The position numbers and the translations under genes are program-made. A DNA stretch of 64,000 nucleotides from Patagioenas fasciata (Eukaryota > Chordata > Aves > Columbiformes > Columbidae): assembly GCF_037038585.1 (NCBI RefSeq), contig NC_092520.1:149791104-149855103 (forward strand). The letters run 5' to 3'. The notes beneath the pieces were generated by a model. The model did not search any database. It was not told the DNA's origin and worked only from the letters and a program-made list of their open reading frames with translations. This document shows, piece after piece, positions 50,839-61,138 of this stretch; position 1 is the first letter of the stretch; each line of letters opens with the position of its first letter.

Positions 50839-52060
50839 CCTTCAACCCCAAAGCCGCCTGGAAGCGCCATCCACCATCTCGTCTCGACATGCACTGCATC
50901 GAGGCACAACACAGCCAAGCGCACAAACTCTTCCTCTGCCTCCAGAGCCCTCTGATGGGACGGCACAGCTGAGGAAGGGATGGTCAGGCTGGGGAAGCGG
51001 GAGCTTCTCCTGTGAGCCATTGCATCCAAGATGTGGGATCTGTGTCTTAAGAAGGCGTGCAGGGGAGATGTCACTGAGGGAAAGACTCGTATGTCCTGCT
51101 GTGCAGTCTGGCGTATGGTGCAGTGGGAGAGGTGCCATATTTCCTGTTGAGGCTTGGCATGATGCAAAACAAACACCAGTCCCAGCTAAGCCTATAATGG
51201 TTTATTTATAGTAACACAGCTTCTCTTTCTATACTTGAAGGAAAAAAAAGAGGAAAAAAAACCAACAACCCTCCTCATCTCCCCTCCTTCCCCATGTCTT
51301 CAGCATCCATGCCTTTGGGGACAGAGAACCAAAGTAAGTTCTCTGAACTCTTATGTGTCCACATGCCCACATGCTGACCCAGGGCAATCTGGAGGTGGAG
51401 GAGCTGATAAGCACTTTAGGCTGCTGGTGCTTAGACGTTTCTCTGTGCTTTTCACTTTAGTCATTATGAAAACTTGTGCTCATATTCAGCAAATTATGGG
51501 CCATGGATGGAGATGCAAGTACACCTCCCATATGAAAGCCACATTTGCCTGCAGCTGGGCGAGGTGGCGGGAGTTGATGTTCAAACTCCACTTAAATTAT
51601 TGATCCACTGCCTGAGGGTAGTGGAGGGGTTACACAGAGAAACTAGCAAGGCATCTCAGGAGGAACTTTGCAGCCTTATCTGACAGACATGTGTTTGTCC
51701 TAACAATATCAGGGAAAACCTAGCAGGGAAGAAGTGGCAATATTTTATTAGTTGAAATATTGTGATTTTGTCTGAAAAAGAGGAGACAGAGTATTCTGCT
51801 CTCTAAATCCTGTACATTTATGCAGCATTGTTTAATAAGTTATGGCCTCATGGTTATGTCTTGTCATAGTTTGACTTTTATGTAGAGACCACATTTCTTG
51901 GCTGAAGAACCAGCACAGCTGTTGGTACTTCATCTCTGGAACATCCCTGGGAGCTCTGGCCCGGTACACGGGAGGTGGCCTCTGGCCATGGCACTTGCGC
52001 TGGGTGCAAAGAACAGTGAGGACAGAAGAGGGTTAAATGAATAAAAGGATGGGCAGACCC
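50839..52060 (+). other. B4GALNT3: Probable B4GALNT3 3' UTR
   Basis: Sequence after the stop codon without a further gene. It contains ATTTA-type AT-rich bits near 51200. The first canonical AATAAA on this strand that I noticed is at 52040-52045, which would give a 3' UTR of about 1.2 kb. The true end could be elsewhere. Confidence 0.45.
52040..52045 (+). terminator. Candidate polyadenylation signal AATAAA for B4GALNT3
   Basis: Canonical AATAAA hexamer about 1.2 kb after the B4GALNT3 stop on the same strand. The choice of this copy is inference. Further hexamers occur at about 56896 and 57052, but they lie 6 kb from the stop. Confidence 0.35.
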
Positions 52061-55000
52061 ATGCTGGTGTTGATTGAGGAACTGTGGAAAGAGTCCCTGT
52101 CCACAGCCGGCCTGACACTACAGGGAATTCTCAACCCTTAAAACTCCCATTAATGCAAGGCAAGATATTTTTACCCCTGTAAGCATTTTACAGGACTATA
52201 GAAACCCAGAAATCCCGGCACACTTGGTGCTTTGCGCTGGAGATTTGTTGTCCCAGTACCCTGCTGAAAGGGCTGCTACTGATCTCAAGCTTCAGAGGAG
52301 AGCTTGACGTAGGATGCTACTCACAGCACTCAGCTCTGTGGGGAGCTGTTGAGAAGTGAGTGATGCAGGTATGCAGGCGACAAGCAATGCTGACATAGTA
52401 CTAGAGTTGTTTGCTTTTTACGCTGGTGGAGTGGATGCCAATTCAGAATAGGCATTCATTTATTATTAATTTCGTGGTGCTTGACAAGTCCATCAAGTTC
52501 CACTGTTGCAGTAGAAAACAGAACACGCAAGTTCCAGCACGTGAGATAGAAATCTTGTCAAATCATCTGCTTGCCTCCATCCGTGTCTTGCAGGTGATAG
52601 AGTCAGAAAAAGTCAACCAGATTTGAGAAAGTTTTGCTGTGCAGTGTGCAGTTCTGGTGAGAAGCAGATGAGAAACGGCTGTCTCTCTGAGTCCACAGGA
52701 CCTTTTCCAGAGCAGATACACTGAATATCTCAGAAGAGGCAGCCTTAGCCTTCTGCTCAAGCCAGAGTAGTCTTTTTATTGAGGGAAAGTATTTTCCCCA
52801 TGTAGAGACTTAAGAAATGAAACACTGTAATTGGAGCAACAGGGAAGAGGCTGACAACAGTCAACACTATTATTATTACTTTTTTTTAACATTTTGCAGG
52901 AGTTTAGGAGGCCTGAGCCATGTGATGCAATCTTGCAATAAGCTCTGTTTCTGCCTGGAATGTGCAGTGTCAGTCACGCTCTCGGTGCATGTCGCAGCCT
53001 GTGCTTCACTCAAACACAGGCATAGCCCCACGAGTGTGCAGGTGAGCTGCTCCCGAGGCTCCAGGACTGTGCCTCTGCAACCTGTCCGGGCCAGCTCTGT
53101 CACGCAATCCCTGTGGAATGGGGAGAGGCTGGCGGGGAGGGTGAGCGCTGGGATGCAGAGAGGCATTAGGACGACCCAGCTGTTTGGCCCCATTGAGCAG
53201 AGAATGGCACAATGCCCATTTTGTAGATGGAAAGCTGACGGATTTGGTGGCGACCCTTATGCCATGCACAGGGAGGAAAGGTTATTTGTACCGTGTGCTT
53301 TCATGTCTGGCTTAGATGTGGTCTGCAGCACCTGAAGTTAGCAGTGAACGTTCATCTTCAGACACTGTCAAGAATTAGGGGCATCCAGAAGATAACTCAC
53401 TTGGCTTAAAAGATTCTAAATAACCGAGCAAAGAGTGGTCTGGGAAGTAGGGTGCAGAGCTCACTCCAGCACTGCCAGCAGAATTTTAGGATTTCGCCCC
53501 TGTGCGTTAGCTGTGACTGTGCTACTTCCTTCACACCTTGTAACCCAAGCCAGTGGCAAGCAGAACTGTTTACCTCGTGAGGACTCCTTGCTTGAGATGT
53601 AAGGAGTTAGTGGGTGTCAGTCCAGTTTACTGATGGCCAGTATCCCCACTGTCAAAGTTACCATCACAAATGTTCTCCGCTTTCTAGCACAGTGTGTCTT
53701 TTTAGTTGGTATTTAAGCATTGTGTTAGTAAACATGATTAGTACTAATTGGCACTAGTTGGCAGCCTCTGTGGAGGAGCTTGAAGAGAGACCATGGGGAC
53801 AAAAGCTGTCTTCCAGCCTGCATGCTCAGAGACTGCTGCAGGTTGTAGGGAGAGAAAGGGCTACATGCTTCCTGGATTACTGGCCAGCAGCAAATCTTGC
53901 AGGAGCAGTACTAGGCTTTGCTCTGAGGCTGCTGCCGCTCTTCCGAAACAACGTGAAGTTTTTCTCCCCAGAGTCATGACAACCGGTGACAGAAGCTGAG
54001 GGAATGGCAGGAAGATGTGCCAGGGGAGGTTTAAGTTTGGTATCAGGAGAAGGTTCTTCCCCCAGAGGGTGGTGGAGCACCAGGGAGGTGTCATAGCCCC
54101 AAGCCTGACAGTGTTCAAGAAGAGACTGGACAAGCCCTCAGACACAGGGTGTGAACTGTGGGGTTGTCATGTGCAGGGACAGGAGTTGGACTCAATGATC
54201 CTTGTGGGTCCCTTCCAACTCAGGACATTCTGTGATTCTGTGATGACTCTATGAAGAGGGGAGAGCAGGCAGCACATCAGGATTAGGTAGTACGGCAGCC
54301 ATGCAGTCAAAGGATGTGGCCATCCAGGGTGGTGCTCAGGTCACTGTGGTCCCTGATCAGCATAGTGTTACACAATGTGCACTACAGCTGTAAGGAGGGT
54401 TCACCTCTGGATCTGGCACAGCTGCTGGAGACCAAGAGAGAACCTGGCTTCACCACAGCTTGGAATCTGACACCCCTGACAGTCAATCTCATTTCTGTCA
54501 CGGGAAATTTTTTAGGAAGCTGTGTCTGGGTTTGCGGTGAAGTTCGCCCTGTGTTTCTGGCCTTCACTTATATCCTGGCTGTGTCCTGCCTTGACAGCAG
54601 AAGGAAATTGGTTGCACGGGATTTCCTGTGCGTCAGGGAGGTGGGCTGGAGGGAACTGCTCTGGCAGCTCTCTGGATGGGGACAGCTGAGGAGATGATGG
54701 GCCATGCTGCAGACGAGACCTTCTCTGGGGCAGGATGTGGCTAGGCTGGGGAACCTGGGCCCCCAAGTGTGGGGTGCATGGCAAGGGGGCTCTGCCCACA
54801 AATGCCAGCTCCATCTTGAGGACTGTGAATTGTAGGGCTGAGGCATGTTTTGCTGGCCAGTGAAGGGAACAAAGAAGGGCTGGCTTTTATTCTGAGAGAA
54901 ATGTATTGTGTGAAAATTACAATGTGACTTGTTTTGTCATTGTCTTTAATGTTTGCCCAATATGAACATCTCACCTCTTTTCATTGCCTACGAATGTCTA

Positions 55001-57453
55001 AAGTTGATTGTTTTTTAGATACTGATGCCTTGTGTTAAAAATCTGAATTGTACCTTTGAATTATCTGCCTTAATGTGGCTCCGTGCCTTCAAGACGACTC
55101 TTGGGCCACCTCTCTGTTAGAGCTGGGGGATATACTGGTTCTCCCACATGTTTTATAAATACATCATCTTCCTACAAGAGCTCAGTTCTGTCCTCGTATT
55201 ACTCCTACCTGCGTCGCCATACAGCAGGGATTAGAAACCATATGTTGCCCCTGTGGCCTCATATAATGGAGAGCTTAGACAATACCAGAGAGACAGGTCG
55301 CTCTCTGCCCAGGCCCATGAGAGGTGGGTGAGAGATGCAATGAGCAGGGTTAACCAGGAGTGAGATCTGTTTCTGTCCCCTCTAGGGCTGGAGAAAGGGG
55401 GATGGCAACAAAACAATTTTTCTCCTGTCTTCCTGGGTTTATCATTTGAAACAAGATAGAACCATTGGATAAATATATGTCGCAGCAAAGCAGAAGTGCT
55501 ATGTGGTCATGGAGAGAGAATGTGGAGAATGAAGTGGTCCCTCTCACAAGTATGGAACAATTTCTGGAGAAGACTGCAGGTGAGAGCCTAGACCTGAGCT
55601 CAGTGCTTGGTACAGCCTACATAAATGGGAGGTCAGCTCTTTCACAGCAACTGCTTAATTAAATTCAAACTTGGCCCTTTTTCCCTTCAACTCTGCCTCC
55701 TCTGAGTATAAAAGGCTTGGCAGGAATGGGAGTCAGACATGGAGAGGGAAAAAGGCAGCCAAGGTTGCTAATGAGTCTCGTTCCATTATAATGAGAAATG
55801 ATTATTAAAGGTGACAGGGGAAAAGCATTCCAGTGTGCTTGCTGCTGGTCTCCTGCTTGCCTGGGCTGGGTGACGGGAAGCCCTCTCTGCTCGGGCAGGC
55901 CTCATGCACCACCGTACCCAATCTGGCAGGTCTCTGAGGTGATGATGCTGAAGTTAAGATCTGGTAATGAAATTCCTCTCACTGCTTCTTTCTCAGCTGA
56001 ACCTTTTTTTTTTTTTCTTTCCTCTCTTTACATTCAGTCATCAGTGTTAATTGCTTTGCCTCCTGCTCTGTGAAGCAGTGAGTCACAGGATTTGGGATCT
56101 GCACAAGGTACGCATAGTTTTTTTACTTTTTCATGAACGCAGCCAGCTGAAAACCCTTTGCTGGTGGTTTTGTGTTGGCTAGAACTGCCTCTACAGTGAA
56201 GACTTTTCCAGAGGAGAGCAGGATAACAGAGGCTTCACCCCCATTTGCCATCAGTCTCAACAGAGACTGAGGAGCAGGATAAGCAGCAAACTTTGTGTCG
56301 CCCGGACCTGCCATCCCCCAGAGAACGTGGAGGACAAGTCTACCTGTTTCAGCAAACATCCCAGACTCTGCTCAGCTCTGATAATTTAAGTTCTGGTAAA
56401 TGTGTAGTTGGTGTTTTCCAACCTACTCTTTACACACAGCTTGCCTTCAGCTGCAAAAAAGCCACTGTCCTTTTGCAGGTACGAGCTGGTGCTGGCCCAT
56501 AGCCTTGCCTAGCTTTCCTAGGCAAGATCTTTCACATCCTCTCCAGAAAAAAAGCACCACCTGTGACTTAAGCAAAAATTTAGTTCTATAAAGTCAGATG
56601 TAGAGCACAAATGAAATTTGCCCATATCAGTTATTTTTAGTGTCAGACATTCCCAATGGCTCCTGAAGACCAATATGTGGACGTTTTCATGAGATTTCTT
56701 TCTCGGTGATGGCAAGAGTACGCAAAATGAAAAATCCATACTGAACTCCGATTCTGCCGTACAATGAAAAAATCATTTAATAATCAGAAAAGCATGTCAT
56801 TATTTAAACAGGCTTATACCAGGCCATTAAAATACCATTTTTTAGCATGACTACAGAGCTACAAAATTTAAGGACAAAAATTTTTACTGTTTCAAATAAA
56901 ACCTGAAAAATCATTAATTCAAAGACCTTTTTTAAGGAAACAAATTATTCTAATACAAGAGAATTCCCGGCATTGTCAATATAAAAGTGATATGTTTTTA
57001 AAACATTTATGTTAGTGATAAGACCTTAAATTGTAATGGTAATTTTTTAATAAAGTAATACACTGTGCATCTTTCATTTCTCATTGTGGCAATAAGCCTA
57101 GAGTATCTCCTTATGTATAATGTTTCTTCATTTTCTACTAAATATTGTCAGGTTCTTCTGACATCATTCCTGATAGGTCCCTGGCAAAGACGTCAGGCCA
57201 TAATATCTATTTTCTGTCATGGTTAATTTTCCAATGCTAACTGTGTTGTGTTTATTTTTAAACAACTAGGAAAGCATTTGAACTGGTTTTAGCTACACTG
57301 ATATACATACACTTTATCCTCCCATGAGAACTTCTCTTTTTTTTCTTTTTTAGTTTGAGAAAACCAGTCCATCATTAGGGAAGTAAACTATTAGACAGAA
57401 TTGCTTTAAGTATAGCAAATTATGCTTGAGATAAAAAAGCTGGAGTTTTATCA
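52061..57453. other. Intergenic space between convergent B4GALNT3 and NINJ2
   Basis: No supported gene. It contains one CR1 copy (53985-54255) and, from about 56750, an AT-rich block. The longest open frame (52817-53335, 172 codons) has no recognisable domain and is likely chance. Confidence 0.7.
53985..54255 (+). mobile_element. CR1 LINE 3' end, truncated
   Basis: Sense CR1 3' UTR ending aggacattctgtgattctgt. It is of the same subfamily as the second half of the copy at 34110-34745, but lacks 14 bp (tggaacaggctccc) after gtggtggagcac. Confidence 0.9.
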
Positions 57454-57660
57454 TTTATTTACCCTACAAAGTAAACCATTCAGTCTTCTCTACAAAATGA
57501 GCCAATATTGATTATGTGAAGCAGGCAACTAAAATAAGAGATGAGATTTACAAAACTCTGCTTTGAAATTGTGTACCTGCTGCTGTTCCTGTACCTTTAT
57601 CTAGCAAAGTTTGCTCTAGCTTTGAAAGGCAATGTTTTCACCCCTTCAGAACTACAAAAG
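56750..57660. other. AT-rich intergenic block
   Basis: About 0.9 kb that is clearly richer in A and T than its surroundings. It has AATAAA hexamers on both strands (about 56896 and 57052 on +; 57251 and 57454 on -). No coding content. It may include the 3' ends of one or both convergent transcripts. Confidence 0.6.
57454..57459 (-). terminator. Candidate polyadenylation signal for NINJ2
   Basis: AATAAA on the - strand, about 1.26 kb past the NINJ2 stop. A second copy lies at 57251-57256. Which one is used cannot be told from sequence. Confidence 0.3.
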
Positions 57661-58714
57661 CATTACGGTAAGGGGCCGGTATACCATGACATGTACACAG
57701 TTTTGAAAGTTTAACCCGGTTCTCTGGATTCGTCGATGGGCTCCTGCTGAGGTCAGTGAAAACAGAGGAGAGCTTTCCCACCAGCCACACTGCCCAGGTC
57801 CTGCAGGGAAGACAAGAAACACCAGTAAGGTCTCAGCAGGCTCCTTGGCGCTGCATGGGCAGAGAGGAGCAGTCACAACACACTGGGTCGCTCGGCACCG
57901 GAGCCACCCCTACAGGTGTGGGCTGCTGCTCTTCAGTGCTCCCACCCTTCTGGATCCCATGGCAGCAGTGTTTTTGTAGAGGCTTTTGGCCTTTGCATCC
58001 TCCATCATCATTATCATGTGACTATAGAGTTTTCTTGCTGGCTGGTGCCCCAGTATATTGCATTTAAACTATGTTTACATGTTGCAGGTCATGTAAACAA
58101 GAGATGTGAACTTTGCTTCTTCACCTAAAGCACTTTTGACCTAAGAACATGTCACTTCCTCATTGACCTTGCACAGGAACTCAAGCATTTGGTTGGACTC
58201 TTATTCTCAAGACTCTCTTGAAAATGAGAGGTAGATTCTTAAAACAGCCCCTGCCAAACCACACTGACTCTTGTGAAGAGCTCTTTCACCTCCACCTTGC
58301 CAGCACCTTCTTTTTCTTCTTCTCACATAACGCTGCCATCTTGGGATACCTCCCAGAAGGCACCTGGTTTTCTTTCCCAAATTTAGCTCCCATCCCCAAC
58401 TGCTATCCATATCTAGCCTGAGGTCTGCAGCCTTCTGAAAACCACTTGCTGCCGATAAATCCCAGCAGTTGGGATGTTAGGTGTTCTTGCTCTAAAGACC
58501 AACCAATGAGAAATCCTCGTCTTCTGAGGGAATTTGTTCAATGGCCCCAGATGCTCGTTGGATAACCATTTGCCTCTGGAAAGGCTTTGTTAACTTGTGC
58601 AGCTTTGCCTTTTTCTCCACCTTGCAATGAAGTTTTGTGAGACTGAGAGCCCTTCCAGGGGCTGGTAGTGATGGGAACTCACCCCTTTCTTACCTGACTG
58701 CATTGCCCCATGAC
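57454..58714 (-). other. NINJ2: Probable NINJ2 3' UTR
   Basis: Region downstream of the NINJ2 stop. On the - strand the first AATAAA hexamers I noticed are at 57454-57459 and 57251-57256 (TTTATT on the + strand), giving a 3' UTR of about 1.3-1.5 kb. The extent is inferred. Confidence 0.35.
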
Positions 58715-58878
58715 CTAATAAGGTCGAAAATTCCTGGTAGGGTAGAGGCCAGTCTTCTGCACCCCAAAGGCTGTGATGAAGATGTTGAGGATGACCGTGA
58801 TGAAGATGAGAGCTGTGGCAGTGTTGTTGAGTATATTCAGGCGGGGTTGCTTTGCAACATCATTCAGGTTCAATCGAG
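58715..58878 (-). CDS. NINJ2: NINJ2 last coding exon, with stop
   Basis: 164 nt on the - strand from a gcgcag acceptor; the first two bases complete an Ala codon. It encodes [20 protein letters not shown] and the second membrane helix ending [10 protein letters not shown] short cytosol- or surface-exposed tail then leads to the stop at 58715-58717. The tail after the helix is not conserved in mammals. Confidence 0.95.
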
Positions 58879-61138
58879 CTGCGCGATACAAAGCAGAAAG
58901 AAAGGGAGATGTGTAGCTTGACTCCAAGTCCTCCGGTCCTTGCAAGCAATCCCTGCCTGGCAAATGTCCATAGTGCCCCTGGGTACTGTGACCACAGAGA
59001 TAAGGGAATAGTCCCAGGAACTTTACAGAGGACACAGCTTGCCCTAGGACAACGTAAGAGGATAGAGCAGAGGAAAAACATCCTTTTTTTGGTCATATCT
59101 TTGTTTTGCCACAGAGATGCCATTGCCCTCCAATGGGCCAACCCTAAATAGCCAAATTACTGCTGCATGCTAGCCAGGCATGTGCCCCCCACTCCCTGCC
59201 ACTGCATGGCTATGGTACATGGCAAGGGAGGGTCGGGTGACATGGGGGACAAGGTCAGCGACATTGTACTTGGGTTGGGAGACCAGTTCTTCCTTGACAC
59301 CATGATCTCACATATGTGCTGACACTGCTATCAATTCCCTCCTCACCCTCAAACCAAGAGACACCTGGGTACATGAAGGAGATCAGCCCTAGTTGATGGG
59401 CATTGATCAGTTCAGCCACGGGAATGCCCTGGTCACCGAGGCTGTCTGGCTGACAAGCCATGTGAACATCAGCCTTGTGGCTCCCTGCCCTCAGCTGTGG
59501 TCCCCTGTGCCCCTTCTCCTCACAGCTGGCTCCAGCCACCATGGCTGCCACCAAAATAGGCTGTGCCATGTGGGGCAGGGGAAGGAACAGGTCACAGGAT
59601 TTCCTGTAGCCTCCGATCCTGTGTGCCACACACAAAAAAAAAAAAACCAAAACAAAACCCCCAAACCTACAGAGGATATACAGGAAAAGGCAGAGTTCTG
59701 CAGACTTTTAATACCAAGCATGTGTTAGAGACTGAAACGTAGCAACTCTTGTATCAGATGGAGCGTGGGGCGATCCTGTCTGAAATGCTGCTGTTAACAT
59801 ACTGTCTGTATGGCACGAGGAGGATTGGTTAACTGTGAGGTTAATATAGGGTATATCACAGAATCACAGAATGTTAGGGATTGGAAGGGACCTGAAAAGA
59901 TCATCTAGTCCAATCCCCCTGCCCGAGCAGGAACACCTAGATGAGGTTACACAGGAATGTGTCCAGGCGGGTTTTGAATGTCTCCAGAGAAGGAGACTCC
60001 ACAACACCCCTGGGCAGCCTGTTCCAGTGCTCTGGCACCCTCACTGAGAAGAAGTTTCTTCTCATATTTAAGTGGAACCAATTGTGTTCCAGGTTGAACC
60101 CATTACACCTTGTCTCATATTGATTGTCACCAAGAAGAGCCTGGCTCCATCCTCGTGACACTCACCCCTTATATGTTTATAAACATTAATGAGGTCACCC
60201 CTCAGTCTCCTCTTCTCCAAACTAAAGAGCCCCAGCTCCCTCAGCCTTTCTTCATAAGGGAGATGCTCCACTCCCTTCATCATCTTTGTTGCCCTGCGCT
60301 GGACTCTATCCAATCGTTCCCTGTCCTTCTTGAACTGAGGGGCCCAGAACTGGACACAATATTCCAGGTGTGGTCTCACCAGGGCAGAGTAGAGGCAAAG
60401 AAGAACCTCTCTCGACCTACTGATGACTCCCCAATACACCCTAGGATGCCATTGGCCTTCCTGGCCACAAGGGCACAGTGCTGGCTCAAATACCTCTGTC
60501 TAAGTCGTTCGGTTAGGCCCTGGCTTGAGTGAGGCAGAAGATGCAGCTAAAATGTGTCTGCAGGAGCTGCATGATGGGGAAGACTGCAGGATGGGCAGCA
60601 AAAGGCCCAAAACCCATCTCTCCCTGCAACAGGGATTCAGCAGTGGGGAAGTGAAGGAAGAGTAGTACTCAGAGCTGTTGTGCAGGAGAAAATACCAACC
60701 CACTCCCCGCTTTAAAAAGCAGTTACACAGACCTCCCCACCAGCTGCATCAAGCTGTCTTCAACCATCCTGCAGCCCTCGTTGCAGCCAAGGGGAACAGT
60801 TTTGGGGAAGAGGCTTCTCCTTCCCACCCCCATGCTGTCCAAGCCATGGGGCCCCCCACCACAGCAGCACCCTACAAGGGTGCACATGCCTCGGCAGCCG
60901 CCTTACCAGTGATGATGAGGAGAATCCCAATCACCACCTGGAAGAAGAGAGAGATGCTGATGAGCACGATGAGGGTGACGTAGTACTGGAAGGAAGACCC
61001 CTGCTCCAGCACCGCCTTGAGCTGCGTGACGTTGGCCATGAAGAGCGCCACATCCAGCATGCTCTCTGCCACGCTCTTCTTCGTCGCGTAGTGGTTGATG
61101 TTCATCGGCCCGTTAAGCCGGAGCCGAGGATTCACACC
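58715..61138 (-). CDS. NINJ2: Ninjurin-2, last two coding exons (5' partial)
   Basis: Small two-pass plasma-membrane protein of the ninjurin family. It is a homophilic adhesion molecule induced after nerve injury. The family member NINJ1 oligomerises to rupture membranes. Two exons on the - strand (61138-60907 and 58878-58715) splice in phase into 131 residues plus stop. They contain the family hallmark [19 protein letters not shown], an amphipathic extracellular helix, transmembrane helix 1 (about residues 51-77), the loop A-R-L-N-L-N-D-V, and transmembrane helix 2 (about 97-118). Human NINJ2 is about 142 residues. The short first exon with the start codon is missing and should lie beyond the right edge. 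NINJ1 is the alternative, but tail-to-tail pairing with B4GALNT3 identifies NINJ2. Confidence 0.95.
59634..59646. repeat. Poly-A run (13 A)
   Basis: Homopolymer run in the NINJ2 last intron, followed by an A/C-rich stretch. Confidence 0.9.
59854..60495 (-). mobile_element. CR1 LINE fragment with open reverse-transcriptase tail
   Basis: Reversed CR1 of about 640 bp inside the NINJ2 last intron. On the - strand a 123-codon frame (60439-60068) reads the CR1 ORF2 C-terminus ([19 protein letters not shown]) without a break. This suggests it is among the younger copies in the window. It is 5' truncated and cannot be autonomous. Confidence 0.92.
60907..61138 (-). CDS. NINJ2: NINJ2 exon 2
   Basis: 232 nt on the - strand. 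It is preceded by a ctcgccag acceptor and followed by donor gtaagg; it enters in phase 0 and leaves in phase 1. It encodes the end of the variable N-terminus, the conserved [15 protein letters not shown] helix, K-A-V-L-E-Q-G, and the first hydrophobic helix, which runs to the exon end. Confidence 0.96.

Larger units (their letters stand above)
58879..60906 (-). other. NINJ2: NINJ2 last intron (2.0 kb), with CR1 insertion
   Basis: GT-AG intron between the two NINJ2 exons. About a third of it is a CR1 copy (59854-60495) in the same orientation as the gene. It also holds a 13-base A run on the + strand (59634-59646). Confidence 0.88.

Noticed and set aside
52817-53335. 172-codon open frame on the + strand downstream of B4GALNT3
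   Set aside because: No recognisable domain or splice context, and uneven composition. It lies in the intergenic gap and is likely a chance frame.
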